A DNA stretch of 64,000 nucleotides from positions 199,973-263,972 of the forward strand of contig JBPJFZ010000007.1 in the NCBI GenBank assembly GCA_051208035.1. Direction: 5' to 3'. The DNA comes from JACKOB01 sp024234575 (GTDB lineage: Bacteria > Pseudomonadota > Gammaproteobacteria > Pseudomonadales > Oleiphilaceae). Below are positions 1-8,409 of the stretch, piece by piece. Both the position numbers and the translations under genes were made by a program. Below the pieces are notes generated by a model that searched no databases, was not told where the DNA came from, and worked only from the letters and a program-made list of their open reading frames with translations. How positions within the stretch are numbered: the first letter of the stretch is position 1; the number at the start of each line of letters is the position of its first letter.

Positions 1-69
1 GAAAAATATGTGATAGGGGCCTGCATGTTTGCATTGTGAATACTCCTTTGTGTAGTTAAGAGTAATTCA

Positions 70-84
70 GCAAGACTTAGGCCA
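70..84 (-). promoter_or_regulatory. sigma-54 (-24/-12) promoter pointing out of the window
   Basis: On the minus strand this reads TGGCCT-AAGTC-TTGC, which matches the RpoN consensus TGGCAY-N5-TTGC with the invariant GG and GC correctly spaced. It points left, off the window. An activator-site-like motif lies 52 bp upstream (137-149), the same arrangement as at the other EPS promoters here. The gene it drives is not visible. Confidence 0.6.
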
Positions 85-136
85 TAATTATAAGTCTAAT
101 AAAAACAGTAAGTTATACTTAGTTCTGTTCTCCTGT

Positions 137-149
137 ATGCAAATTGCAA
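137..149. promoter_or_regulatory. putative LuxO/SypG-type enhancer site
   Basis: ATGCAAATTGCAA fits TTGCA-N3-TGCAA, the site recalled for LuxO, with one mismatch. It sits about 50 bp upstream of the leftward sigma-54 promoter at 70-84. The same 13-mer recurs exactly at 1284-1296. Assignment to the local activator (29326-30723) is an inference. Confidence 0.5.
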
Positions 150-190
150 TGCATTTGGAGACGTAGCTTGCGTGTAACTGTTAGACCGGA

Positions 191-1132
191 TTAAGGGCGT
201 AGCACGAGATCATCAAGGTCTAGTATTAACGCGTCATTTTGTCCGGCAACAAAAAAGACAACGCGAACAATGCTGTTTGTTAGTAGTCGGTCTCCTGAGG
301 GGTTGCGAATATGCAGCAGAGGAACGCAGAAGCTTTGCCACTGTGTCGAGATGGAAAACTGAGCGTGAAACCGTGTTTGATAGTCATGAGATGCCCGATC
401 ATCAATACGCGTATGCAGCTCGGCCGAATTGGATAGCCTGCTCTTAAAGCAGAGTTGGGTGAACATGGACCAGTCAATATCCGGATTGACGAATGTCACC
501 CCCGACCAGCCTGAATGCTTGATTTCGGTTCTTAAAAAGCGATCAGCGCCGTCTTCTGTCGTCTTTAGGAAAAAGCGTTCTTGTGATGCCGGCTCCCAAA
601 AGTCGATATCCTGGTCTTCTGAAAAGGTCGTAAGTATCGGCATTCGTTGGTGCAGGCGGTAAAGGTTGGTTGCATGGCTGACAAGAGGGATTGTACTAAA
701 TGACATTAATACCAAAGCCAGAGCAATAACGATTTGGCGGAACGGGTGGAGGGTAAGATAAGCAAAGGCAATCAATACGCCGGAGGCTCCCCAAAGCAAA
801 TCTTCATAGCTTCGGGTTCGACCAACGAGGGGTTGCACAAGCTCAATGGCGATGAGAATAGAAAAACTGAAAAGTATTGCTAGCCATCGATACCGGGATA
901 TCCACTTTGGCAGGTAGGTAAAAAGAGTAGTTAAGAGTGAGCAAAGTAATACACCTGCGGGAAAATGCAGGGCATTCATCGCCGCGTTTATGAGGTAATG
1001 ATAAGGCAAATTATGGGTGGGGATAAATGCCATCGTACCGAGAGCGACTAACACTAAAAAAATCAATGTGCTCCGTTTAGGAGAGAATCTCAAATGCTTA
1101 TCATCATGGTTTCGGTGATTGATTGACGTCAT
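191..1132 (-). CDS. VanZ-family membrane protein with C-terminal beta-sandwich-like domain
   Basis: Residues about 20-150 form a VanZ-like membrane domain of roughly four to five hydrophobic segments. It includes the characteristic stretch around ELVQPLVGRTRSYEDLLWG, where a conserved acidic pair lies between helices. The remaining 160 residues are soluble and probably periplasmic, with alternating strands ending in ILDLDDLVL, a pattern typical of galactose-binding/CBM-like folds. VanZ proteins are named after a teicoplanin-resistance gene, but related proteins often sit in polysaccharide clusters. The gene is read divergently from the glycosyltransferase at 1403, behind its own sigma-54-like promoter. 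No strong ribosome-binding site precedes the ATG. A role in EPS export or recognition is inference. Confidence 0.8.
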   Translation of the reverse strand: MTSINHRNHDDKHLRFSPKRSTLIFLVLVALGTMAFIPTHNLPYHYLINAAMNALHFPAGVLLCSLLTTLFTYLPKWISRYRWLAILFSFSILIAIELVQPLVGRTRSYEDLLWGASGVLIAFAYLTLHPFRQIVIALALVLMSFSTIPLVSHATNLYRLHQRMPILTTFSEDQDIDFWEPASQERFFLKTTEDGADRFLRTEIKHSGWSGVTFVNPDIDWSMFTQLCFKSRLSNSAELHTRIDDRASHDYQTRFHAQFSISTQWQSFCVPLLHIRNPSGDRLLTNSIVRVVFFVAGQNDALILDLDDLVLRP

Positions 1133-1201
1133 CGTATCTCGCTATCTACATAAAAAAATCAGAGGGTTAACACCTAAACATTGAATGGGTCATATTACAC
1201 A

Positions 1202-1216
1202 GCATGAATTGTGCCG
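1202..1216 (-). promoter_or_regulatory. sigma-54-like promoter for the VanZ-family gene
   Basis: The minus strand reads CGGCAC-AATTC-ATGC. The GG and GC dinucleotides are 12 bases apart as in RpoN promoters, but the first T of the -24 box and the first T of the -12 box are substituted. It lies 70 bp ahead of the ATG at 1132 and shares the enhancer motif at 1284-1296 with the divergent promoter at 1357. Confidence 0.45.
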
Positions 1217-1283
1217 AATTCATTAAAGTGATCCGTCTATTCATTCCTTGCGATAGCTGACTACCTTGGATTGCATTATGGCA

Positions 1284-1296
1284 ATGCAAATTGCAA
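1284..1296. promoter_or_regulatory. putative LuxO/SypG-type enhancer site (shared, divergent)
   Basis: ATGCAAATTGCAA, identical to 137-149. A weaker half, TTGCATTATGGCA, abuts it at 1271-1283. It is 60 bp upstream of the rightward -24/-12 element (1357) and 67 bp upstream of the leftward one (1216), so one site could serve both genes. Confidence 0.5.
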
Positions 1297-1356
1297 ATAG
1301 CTGTCTTAGAGGAGTGGCAACTGAAACTATCCTATTGAAATAGAGTGATTTTAAGT

Positions 1357-1371
1357 TGGCCCATCGTTTGC
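1357..1371 (+). promoter_or_regulatory. sigma-54 (-24/-12) promoter
   Basis: TGGCCC-ATCGT-TTGC is a good RpoN promoter match. The start codon of the downstream glycosyltransferase at 1403 is about 30 bases on, leaving room for a short leader with its ribosome-binding site. Confidence 0.65.
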
Positions 1372-1402
1372 ATTATTCATGTCAGATAAAGGAGATGTGA
1401 AG

Positions 1403-2392
1403 ATGAAGCGTACCGTTTTTTTGTTTTTAGATAGTCGAGGAATGGGGGGCGTTGAAACCCATGTGTTAACCTTAGCCAGAAGTCTGCGGCAGCGAGGCGA
1501 TCATGTCGTTGTGTTGTTTTGGCAGCGCTATGGTGCGCACCCAATGATTCCCGAATTGGTGAGTGAGGGCATCTCATTCAAGTTACTGAAGGGGAAATTC
1601 AGCCATCTTTTGCAACTATTGTATCGCAATCCACACAGTGTTCTGCACACACATGGATACAAGGCCAATATACTCGGTCGAATGGCTGCGGCGCTGCTAT
1701 TTAGGCGCTGTGTCAGCACCTTTCACAATGGGGACTTGGGGGAGGGTAAATTGCGTCTGTATACCTGGCTAGATTTAGCTTCGGCTTTTATGTCTAAAAA
1801 TATTGCGGTTAGTCAGGAGATTTCACAACGCATTTTTGCCAAGAACCGGTTGATCCCCAATTATGTTCGTTTACCCAGTCTCAGCGTGGCCCCGCGGCGA
1901 TGTGCCATTGCTTTTGTCGGCAGGCTGGAACAGGTAAAGCGAGCAGATCGCTTTATCGACTTAGCACGGCGGTTTCCGTCCCATGAGTTTCATGTTTACG
2001 GAGAGGGGTCGCAACGCCTGTCATTGCAAAGCAATAGCCCTAAAAATGTGCAATTTCGAGGGTTTGTGGCAGATATGGCGGGAGTATGGCGCAACATTGA
2101 TCTAATGATTATCTGCTCGGACACCGAAGGCTTGCCACTGTGTGCCTTAGAGGCGATGTCTTACGAGGTTCCGGTTGTAGCTAGACCTGTAGGAGATTTG
2201 CCCGTTTTAATCAATGATGGGGTCAATGGCTACATTCGAGACAGCAATGATGAGTTGGCAGAGGGTATTGCTCGTTGGTTGGCTCTGACGCCATCTCAAA
2301 AGCAAGTGGTACGACAAAATGCAAGACAAACCATAGGGGAGCACTTTTCGGAAGAACGTTGTCTTTCTGCACTGCTGACTGAATATTGTTAA
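1403..2392 (+). CDS. glycosyltransferase family 4
   Basis: This is a GT-B fold glycosyltransferase. The N-terminal half opens with the GGVETH motif of EPS GT4 enzymes. The C-terminal half has a UDP/GDP-sugar-binding segment (AFVGRLEQVKRADR) and the EGLPLCALEAMSYEVPVVA loop with the E-x7-E signature. Length (about 330 aa) is normal. The ATG at 1403 is chosen because AAAGGAG (1388-1394) lies 8 bases upstream; an in-frame ATG at 1379 lies ahead of that site. It probably adds one sugar to the lipid-linked EPS repeat unit on the cytoplasmic face. It stands alone behind a sigma-54 promoter, as sypI/sypH-type genes do in Vibrio; the exact counterpart cannot be assigned. Confidence 0.88.
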   Translation: MKRTVFLFLDSRGMGGVETHVLTLARSLRQRGDHVVVLFWQRYGAHPMIPELVSEGISFKLLKGKFSHLLQLLYRNPHSVLHTHGYKANILGRMAAALLFRRCVSTFHNGDLGEGKLRLYTWLDLASAFMSKNIAVSQEISQRIFAKNRLIPNYVRLPSLSVAPRRCAIAFVGRLEQVKRADRFIDLARRFPSHEFHVYGEGSQRLSLQSNSPKNVQFRGFVADMAGVWRNIDLMIICSDTEGLPLCALEAMSYEVPVVARPVGDLPVLINDGVNGYIRDSNDELAEGIARWLALTPSQKQVVRQNARQTIGEHFSEERCLSALLTEYC

Positions 2393-2458
2393 AAAATAAT
2401 CTGCCTTAATTGAAGTGTGATAGATAAATTTTACTAACGCCTACGGAGTATCGATATT

Positions 2459-3439
2459 ATGCCGTTTTCGATAGCTGATTTTACTGAAATAACAAATACA
2501 TTCGTACGCAGTCGTCGTGCTCAATTTCCTGTTTTATTAGTTGATGATGACTTGGTTTTTAGGGAGTTGGCCAGTGTCTATCTGGAAGATGCAGGCTACG
2601 AGGTGTTGGCTGTCGATAGCGTTGCGGCGGCTCATAGTGTTTTAGCAAAAAGAAATTTTCCGATTATCATGGTGGACTGGATGATGCCTGGCGTTGACGG
2701 CATAACGTTTTGTCAACAGCTCAGAAAAGAAAACCAGCCTTATCGCTACATCATGATGTTGTCTAGTAAAAATGATGGCGATGAAGTAGTGCAAGGCCTG
2801 ACGGCAGGGGCCGACGATTATATTATTAAAGGCGGACGAAAATCAGAGTTAATTGCGCGTTTAGATTGTGGCGTTCGCGTGCTTGCCCAGCAAGTATTGC
2901 TTGAGCAGCAGAAAATTGAAATATTGCGGAAATCGCAGTCAGATCATCTGACGGCCACCTATAATCGTGGTTATTTAATGGAGCACTTACCGCGAGAGAT
3001 TGTGCGCTCGTCACGGTATGAGAAGTCTTTTAGCATCATTCTTTGTGATATTGATTTTTTTAAGAAAATTAACGATGAGTATGGGCATTTGGGCGGCGAC
3101 CATGCCTTGGTGACATTTGCTAATGTGCTGGAGTTTTCCTTGCGTAAGGATATAGATTGGGTTGCACGCTATGGCGGAGAAGAGTTTGTGGTTGTGTTAC
3201 CTAATACGGATCATTTGCAAGCCATGGTCGTGGCCGAGAAGCTTAGAGCAAACGTTGAAGCCGCCTCGACAACCTGGGAAGGAAAAACCATCGCAATGAC
3301 GGCTAGCTTTGGCGTCGCGTCAAGCACACCACAATACCCGGTAACGTCGGCAGATGCCTTGTTGGCTTTGGCAGATAAGCGTCTTTATAAGAGTAAGAGG
3401 GCTGGCAGAAACTGTTGTTTTGGTGAGCCTTTGGTGTGA
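2459..3439 (+). CDS. response regulator with GGDEF domain (diguanylate cyclase)
   Basis: Residues about 25-140 are a receiver domain with the acidic pair in LLVDDDLVFRE, the phosphoacceptor Asp in MVDWMMPG and a C-terminal KGGRKSE segment. Residues about 155-325 are a GGDEF domain with an intact active-site motif, RYGGEEF, so c-di-GMP synthesis from two GTP is expected. The inhibitory RxxD motif normally five residues upstream reads KDID, so product inhibition may be weak or absent. PleD-like REC-GGDEF regulators control the switch to biofilm, which suits the surrounding EPS genes. No cognate kinase is adjacent. It appears to be its own transcription unit. Confidence 0.92.
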   Translation: MPFSIADFTEITNTFVRSRRAQFPVLLVDDDLVFRELASVYLEDAGYEVLAVDSVAAAHSVLAKRNFPIIMVDWMMPGVDGITFCQQLRKENQPYRYIMMLSSKNDGDEVVQGLTAGADDYIIKGGRKSELIARLDCGVRVLAQQVLLEQQKIEILRKSQSDHLTATYNRGYLMEHLPREIVRSSRYEKSFSIILCDIDFFKKINDEYGHLGGDHALVTFANVLEFSLRKDIDWVARYGGEEFVVVLPNTDHLQAMVVAEKLRANVEAASTTWEGKTIAMTASFGVASSTPQYPVTSADALLALADKRLYKSKRAGRNCCFGEPLV

Positions 3440-3508
3440 GCCACGTATGTGTACCGTGATGTATTTTCTGACACCTGCTTTGGCAATGTTGTTAGATCGA
3501 GGACGCGA

Positions 3509-3787
3509 TCAAGCTGCCGTGGTTACACCAATTAACCAGGTAAGATCAGTGGTTTCGGGTGGCTGGCAGGGTGTCGCTTCTAAAGCGAGTGCCAGTGCTA
3601 CTGTTGCTGGTGTAAAGTAAACGACCATCTCGCAATGCAAGCGACCTTCAGTTTCATGCCGATAGTAAATCGCCGCTCGCAACGGCGCTTCCTTACTGTA
3701 GGTTTGATGAAACCGATCGATAATGCGATCGATCGAGCTGTCGGTAAACATGGCATCACCCAGACTTTTTCGATACCAACTCTGCAT
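3509..3787 (-). CDS. small conserved-looking protein of unknown function
   Basis: A 92-residue product, acidic and basic in its first half (about 1-50) and more hydrophobic and alanine-rich after that (VVYFTPATVALALALE). No signal peptide or known catalytic motif was recognised. It is preferred over the overlapping rightward frame at 3354-3620 because its composition looks protein-like and because a purine-rich stretch (GGGTAGGG) precedes the ATG. It is convergent with the cyclase gene and divergent from the NYN gene at 3855. Function unknown. Confidence 0.5.
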   Translation of the reverse strand: MQSWYRKSLGDAMFTDSSIDRIIDRFHQTYSKEAPLRAAIYYRHETEGRLHCEMVVYFTPATVALALALEATPCQPPETTDLTWLIGVTTAA

Positions 3788-3854
3788 AACCCTACCCTAA
3801 GAACGCTTTAATTAACTATTGGGCTCCACTCCTGTACGCTAATACTTTTCATCG

Positions 3855-4355
3855 ATGAGTATGGCACGTATGGAAAATGAAGCGAACAAAATAGCAATTT
3901 TTGCAGATGTGCAAAATATTTATTATACCACCCGGCAGGCATATAACCGGCAGTTCAATTATCGTCAATTGTGGCAAAGGCTGACTGAAAAAGGAGAGAT
4001 CGTTTCCGCCATCGCCTATGCTATCGACCGTGGCGATGATAAACAGATAAAGTTTCAGGCTGTGCTAAAACATATTGGTTTTAATGTAAAACTGAAACCT
4101 TTTATCCAGCGTAGTGACGGCTCTGCTAAAGGAGACTGGGATGTTGGTATTACCATTGATGTTATGGAAGCGGCACGATCTGTTGATACGGTGGTTTTGT
4201 TATCTGGCGATGGTGATTTTGATATGTTGTTGGAAAAAATTATTGCCGATTATCATGTGCGAGCAGAAGTTTATGGTGTGCCTGCGTTAACAGCAGGGTC
4301 GCTGATGGCAGTTGCCAGTATTTTTCATCCAATTTATGAAGATTTACTGCTATAA
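3855..4355 (+). CDS. NYN domain (LabA/DUF88-type) putative ribonuclease
   Basis: The whole 166-residue protein is a PIN-like NYN domain. It shows the ordered acidic residues of the family: FADVQNIYY near the N terminus, GDWDVGITIDVMEAA in the middle and LLSGDGDFDMLL near residue 120. These coordinate a metal ion in characterised relatives such as Marf1, LabA and bacterial DUF88 proteins. RNA cleavage is the likely activity, with an unknown target. No clear ribosome-binding site precedes the first ATG, and the ATG at 3870 is an alternative start. It lies between the diguanylate cyclase and the end of the leftward EPS operon, with no evident functional link to either. Confidence 0.85.
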   Translation: MSMARMENEANKIAIFADVQNIYYTTRQAYNRQFNYRQLWQRLTEKGEIVSAIAYAIDRGDDKQIKFQAVLKHIGFNVKLKPFIQRSDGSAKGDWDVGITIDVMEAARSVDTVVLLSGDGDFDMLLEKIIADYHVRAEVYGVPALTAGSLMAVASIFHPIYEDLLL

Positions 4356-4390
4356 AAAGACTGCCCGGGCAATAGAGACCTCGGGCAGTC
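4354..4390 (-). terminator. terminator of the leftward EPS operon
   Basis: A perfect 9-bp stem, GACTGCCCG/CGGGCAGTC (4359-4367 with 4382-4390), is followed on the minus strand by a T-run (4354-4358). It ends transcripts coming from 11296 toward 4463. The rightward reading lacks the T-run. Confidence 0.8.
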
Positions 4391-4462
4391 AACCTTGATC
4401 ATTCTTTGTGTATATTGGTACGCAGGCGCTTTCTTATTTACAGGTTTTTTTCTGGTGACGCC

Positions 4463-5413
4463 TTAAGGTATTTTCGGGGTTGCCATCAATAATGCATCTT
4501 TCATTAGCGATTTGAAGTAACGTTTCGATGGGCTGTTGATAAATGCACGCAGACTGTACTGTATGGCTTTAAAGCGATGGTTCTGTCGATGACATATATC
4601 CCTATAACCTGATGCCAAGCGCGCTCGAACATGGTTAATTGATCGTGCGTCCTGGTGCATCGCTGCCGGAGCATGTCGGTTGATGATGGTCTGCATCGCC
4701 TGCATCCGTTTTTCCATGTTGCTTGACACAGAGCCTTCACGCATAAGATAGCGCATGGTTTTATCATTGCAGTAGGCAACATTGCCCACTTGTGCAAGCT
4801 TGAGCCAAACGTCCCAGTCACTGGCGGAGGGCAGGCTAACGTCGAAGCCGCCAATCGCCAGGAAGGCATCCCGGCGTATTACGGTTGTTGATGTTCCCAC
4901 AATGTTTTCACTAAACAGGGTTGCACTGGGGCTAGGTAGTTGCCGATATTCTCCCGCACTTAGGTTGCGATCATAACAAGATGAAAAATGCGGCCAATAT
5001 TCAAAGCAGCCGATAATTTCCCTGCCATCGCTTTCGGCAATGTGGACATAATCGGTGAATGTTAAAACGACCTTTGTATTTGCTTTATGGTAAGCAATTT
5101 GCGAAGCAAGTTTGTTTTCTTCCCATAAATCATCCGCATCCAGGAACGCAATAAATTGTGCATCCGAGACTTGTGCGGCTGTATTTCTGGCGCCCCCAGG
5201 GCCAAGGCGGTGTTCAAACAGGACTTTCAAGTCGCTGCTTTTTTGTACTTCGCGCTTTAGCCATTCAATCGATCCGTCTGTGGAGCCATCATCAACAATA
5301 ATGATCTCGTAGGGCACGTCTTTTTGCGCTCTAATACTTGCCAGGCAGGCAGGTAAGAATGAGAGGCAATTATAGTTGGGGATAATAATGGAAACCTCAG
5401 GTGATGTGTGCAT
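4463..5413 (-). CDS. glycosyltransferase family 2
   Basis: This is a GT-A fold enzyme of about 316 aa. It starts VSIIIPNYNCLSFLPACL, followed by EIIIVDDGSTDGS, whose acidic pair binds the nucleotide-sugar, and FLDADDLWEENK, which supplies the DxD metal site. The C-terminal third lacks the usual membrane helices, so it is a cytosolic transferase. The ATG at 5413 is chosen because GGAG lies 7 bases upstream; an upstream extension to 5443 has no ribosome-binding site. It is the last gene of the leftward EPS operon. It probably adds a sugar to the undecaprenyl-linked repeat unit; the donor sugar cannot be read from sequence. Confidence 0.9.
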   Translation of the reverse strand: MHTSPEVSIIIPNYNCLSFLPACLASIRAQKDVPYEIIIVDDGSTDGSIEWLKREVQKSSDLKVLFEHRLGPGGARNTAAQVSDAQFIAFLDADDLWEENKLASQIAYHKANTKVVLTFTDYVHIAESDGREIIGCFEYWPHFSSCYDRNLSAGEYRQLPSPSATLFSENIVGTSTTVIRRDAFLAIGGFDVSLPSASDWDVWLKLAQVGNVAYCNDKTMRYLMREGSVSSNMEKRMQAMQTIINRHAPAAMHQDARSINHVRARLASGYRDICHRQNHRFKAIQYSLRAFINSPSKRYFKSLMKDALLMATPKIP

Positions 5414-5527
5414 GGCATTTCTCCGGTTGTGGGACCTAAACAAGCGACGAATAACGGCCCATTTTGGGTTTGCAGTTGTTCGATAGTTTTTCAGTGTGCC
5501 TTTGGCTGATAAATGTGCCTCTACAAG

Positions 5528-6973
5528 TCAGGTAGCAGGATTCATGCCTGAATCTTTGATGACCTGGCCGTCATGGCTTAAATTAAGACTGTTAAGGTAA
5601 TGGTCAAGTGCGATGGTGAGCGCCATCAGAATATAGAGTGGCCAGATAAATCCTTGGGTCAAGAATGTTCCCGATACACAAAACCCGACCAGTCCCGACA
5701 GTAATGCTCTCGCCATGACTTTAAGGCTGGAATCCAAGTGCGTTGCCAAATCTATTCGTCGTAAGCTGCGCAAGGCGAGTTTGAATGCGCCAACCAATAG
5801 ACTGATGAAAAGACTTAATCCTACAAATCCCGTTTCGGCGAGAATCTGAAACCAGGTGCTATGTACCGCATGATTTTTCCCATCCCAATGAGGGCTATGG
5901 AAAAAGTAATTCGCATAAAAATTGTTAATGCCAACGCCAGTGATCGGATGGTGTGTCGCCATGCTGATTGCTGCTTGCCAGGCATATATTCTGCCCATAG
6001 CCGATTCGTCGATACCATCTTCATTTGCCCCGCCGGATGCGCGGTTTGAGATGCCTGCAACAGCGATAAGAATGACGAATATTAGACTCCCGATGCCAAT
6101 GACGATGGCCTTGTTTTTGATTGAGCACCACATTAATACGCCGGTGACTGCGGTTAGCCCGAGTAGTCCTCCGCGACTTTGGGTGCAGATAATCGCCCAT
6201 GCAATGGTGGCATAGGCGAGTGTTGCCAACAGCCGCTTGGCAACACTGTTTTTGCTGGTGAAAAGCATGCTGGCAGCAAAGCTTAGAGGAAACGTGAGTA
6301 CCAGTGCCAGATCGTTGGGATCGCCGATCATCGAGCCAATGTCACGTCCGATAGTGACTCGGGTTCCTTCTACGAGACCAATACCGTTAAGCTTATTGGA
6401 TATTGCGATACAGCCAATGATGATGCCGGCAAGAATGATAAGCGCACTGGCTAACGAAAAATCTGCGGGTCGGCGAATCAGCCAGGCAATGGCACAAACC
6501 ATTATCGCAATTTTTATATAAGTATCTTTGATGTTGGCGAAGGCGGCAGCTCTGTCTGTCGCGAAAACTGCGCCGACGCACACCATGATAAAAAAAATAG
6601 CAAACAAGCTTAGCTGTCGAGACCAGTAGATCTTAATCTGATTGCTAATGAAAATATGCCATCCGAGCACGGTAAATGAGGCGAGTGCCAAAAGCTGTGG
6701 AATTTTAAGCGGGTTGAGAACGGGTATCGCTTCATGTAACCGGAAGAAGGAAAACAAGATGAAGCCCAGGCATACCCATACCGGAAAACGAAAAACGGCC
6801 AAAGTCGCCGGTATAAGCAAAGGAATGAAGAGCAATATCAGTGGTTGGGGCAATACCCATAGCGTACTGCAAAGCAATAAAGATGCTATTACCGGTAAGG
6901 CAATATTTGCCATTGACGAGCCGAGGTTAAGGTCGAATACATAAGGTAATCTTGTCTTTGTTTGTTCTGCCAT
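5528..6973 (-). CDS. O-antigen ligase / Wzy-like polymerase
   Basis: A polytopic membrane protein of 481 aa with about 11-12 hydrophobic helices and one large periplasmic loop near residues 310-370. That loop carries HHPITGVGINNFYANYF and the conserved NHAVHSTWFQILAETGFVG, the hallmark of the O-antigen ligase/Wzy superfamily. In an EPS operon with a Wzx flippase and a Wzz-type protein, it most likely polymerises repeat units on the periplasmic face, like SypL. A ligase role is the alternative. Start ATG and the upstream stop codon overlap as TAATG, with GAGGGCAGG just upstream, so translation is coupled to the flippase. Confidence 0.88.
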   Translation of the reverse strand: MAEQTKTRLPYVFDLNLGSSMANIALPVIASLLLCSTLWVLPQPLILLFIPLLIPATLAVFRFPVWVCLGFILFSFFRLHEAIPVLNPLKIPQLLALASFTVLGWHIFISNQIKIYWSRQLSLFAIFFIMVCVGAVFATDRAAAFANIKDTYIKIAIMVCAIAWLIRRPADFSLASALIILAGIIIGCIAISNKLNGIGLVEGTRVTIGRDIGSMIGDPNDLALVLTFPLSFAASMLFTSKNSVAKRLLATLAYATIAWAIICTQSRGGLLGLTAVTGVLMWCSIKNKAIVIGIGSLIFVILIAVAGISNRASGGANEDGIDESAMGRIYAWQAAISMATHHPITGVGINNFYANYFFHSPHWDGKNHAVHSTWFQILAETGFVGLSLFISLLVGAFKLALRSLRRIDLATHLDSSLKVMARALLSGLVGFCVSGTFLTQGFIWPLYILMALTIALDHYLNSLNLSHDGQVIKDSGMNPAT

Positions 6974-8409
6974 TAGCCTGCCCTCGAATAGTCTGGCCTG
7001 GTGGGCGAGTGGTTTGTTAGCGGCTGGCTACTAACCACGATCATCCCCATTGCTACTAGTGAGAGAAGTAACAGCAATAGTTGCGCCAGGAGAGGTAGTG
7101 TCAGGTCAATATTAAGAATTCCAGCACAGCTGATCAGCGCACACCCGAGCAGAGGTTTGAAAGCATAGTTGAGCGGTAATGCACGTTGGCTGGCAATATA
7201 AAAGAGCACCACTCGGATGCTATAGATGATGGCGAAGCCTTTCACCAAACCATCTACACCGAGGATGGTGACGCCCAAATAGTAGATGGTGATAGATATG
7301 ATCGCCATCCATGCATTTAGTCGGGTAACTAAGAGAGTCGTTGCGCCGACATAGCAGCCTGTATTCATGATATGCGAACACTGTTTTAGTGCCATGCCAA
7401 TACACAGCCAAGGCAAAAGCTCGATGGCCGGATGATAGGCTTCGGGAAGTAAACGGCTAATGATGATGGGGCCGAGCACGGCGACCCCCAAGGCACTGGC
7501 GAAACTTGTGATACTGCCCAGCGTTGCGAAACGGGCATTTTGGTTACGGCCATCCATCTGTTGCAAGATGGCAAAGCGTTTCGGAAACCACCATAAAGTG
7601 AAGGGTTCGATGGCAAAAGCGACCAACAATGCAAATTGCGAAGCAATTGCATAATGCGCCAGTACTGTTGTGTCTATCATTCCGGCCAGAAGCCATTTCT
7701 CGGCACCGCTGCCAAGAAAAACAAGGAACCCTGAAAGTATCAATGGCGAGCCATATTTTAAGAGCTTTTGGGCGAGTTCCGGGTCAAAAACGAGAGCCGT
7801 GTCTTTGCTTTGAACCCTAATCAACAAGATAGCCATGAGCGAGGCAGAGACCAGGCCGCTCCAAAGAACTCCCTCAATCCCCCAGCCTGCGCGCAGAAAA
7901 ACCAGGGTCGTTAATGCCTGTAGCAGAGCCTTGCCGGTGCTAATCAGGAAAAATAGCCCAGCACGCTCGCGCAGTCGTAGCCATGCCAAGGGAATGTTGA
8001 TGCATGCCGATATGGTCAGTGTAGCGCTGGCCAAAAGCCATTGTACCTTTGTGACTTTCCCGGGAAGCCAGTTGATGATGTGCTCCACAAAAGGTACGGC
8101 GAAGAAAAATATTGCTACGGCAATGCCAGTATTGGTGACAAATGCGACTGAAGCAGTTCGCCGATAGCTGTCGCTGTCTTTGGCAAAGCCGCAATACCGG
8201 TACATTGCTTCGGTTAGGCCAAGGCCAAGTAATATCCCGCCGAGACTCATCCAGGTAATAAGCACATCCAGACGCCCATATTCTGCAGCAGGTAAATAAG
8301 AAGTTGTTACCGGAAGCATCAGAAATGACACGCCTTTCATGATTAACAGCCCTAACGCATAAAACAGGGCCTGTCTGAGTTCGTGTGGCAGGCGGATTGG
8401 GCGCTTCAC
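6973..8409 (-). CDS. Wzx-type polysaccharide flippase
   Basis: About 478 aa with roughly 12-14 hydrophobic helices and the MATE/MVF-like start LLIMKGVSFLMLPVTTSYLPAAEYG, typical of oligosaccharide flippases. These translocate undecaprenyl-pyrophosphate repeat units from the cytoplasmic to the periplasmic face. The GTG at 8409 is preferred over a TTG at 8433 because it overlaps the preceding gene's stop as GTGA, which indicates translational coupling. It sits directly upstream of the Wzy-like gene, the usual Wzx/Wzy pairing. It may correspond to SypK. Confidence 0.88.
   Translation of the reverse strand: MKRPIRLPHELRQALFYALGLLIMKGVSFLMLPVTTSYLPAAEYGRLDVLITWMSLGGILLGLGLTEAMYRYCGFAKDSDSYRRTASVAFVTNTGIAVAIFFFAVPFVEHIINWLPGKVTKVQWLLASATLTISACINIPLAWLRLRERAGLFFLISTGKALLQALTTLVFLRAGWGIEGVLWSGLVSASLMAILLIRVQSKDTALVFDPELAQKLLKYGSPLILSGFLVFLGSGAEKWLLAGMIDTTVLAHYAIASQFALLVAFAIEPFTLWWFPKRFAILQQMDGRNQNARFATLGSITSFASALGVAVLGPIIISRLLPEAYHPAIELLPWLCIGMALKQCSHIMNTGCYVGATTLLVTRLNAWMAIISITIYYLGVTILGVDGLVKGFAIIYSIRVVLFYIASQRALPLNYAFKPLLGCALISCAGILNIDLTLPLLAQLLLLLLSLVAMGMIVVSSQPLTNHSPTRPDYSRAG

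Noticed and set aside
3354..3620. Rightward 88-codon frame overlapping the cyclase gene end
   Set aside because: It overlaps the GGDEF coding region in another frame and the leftward 92-aa gene, has no ribosome-binding site and unlikely composition.
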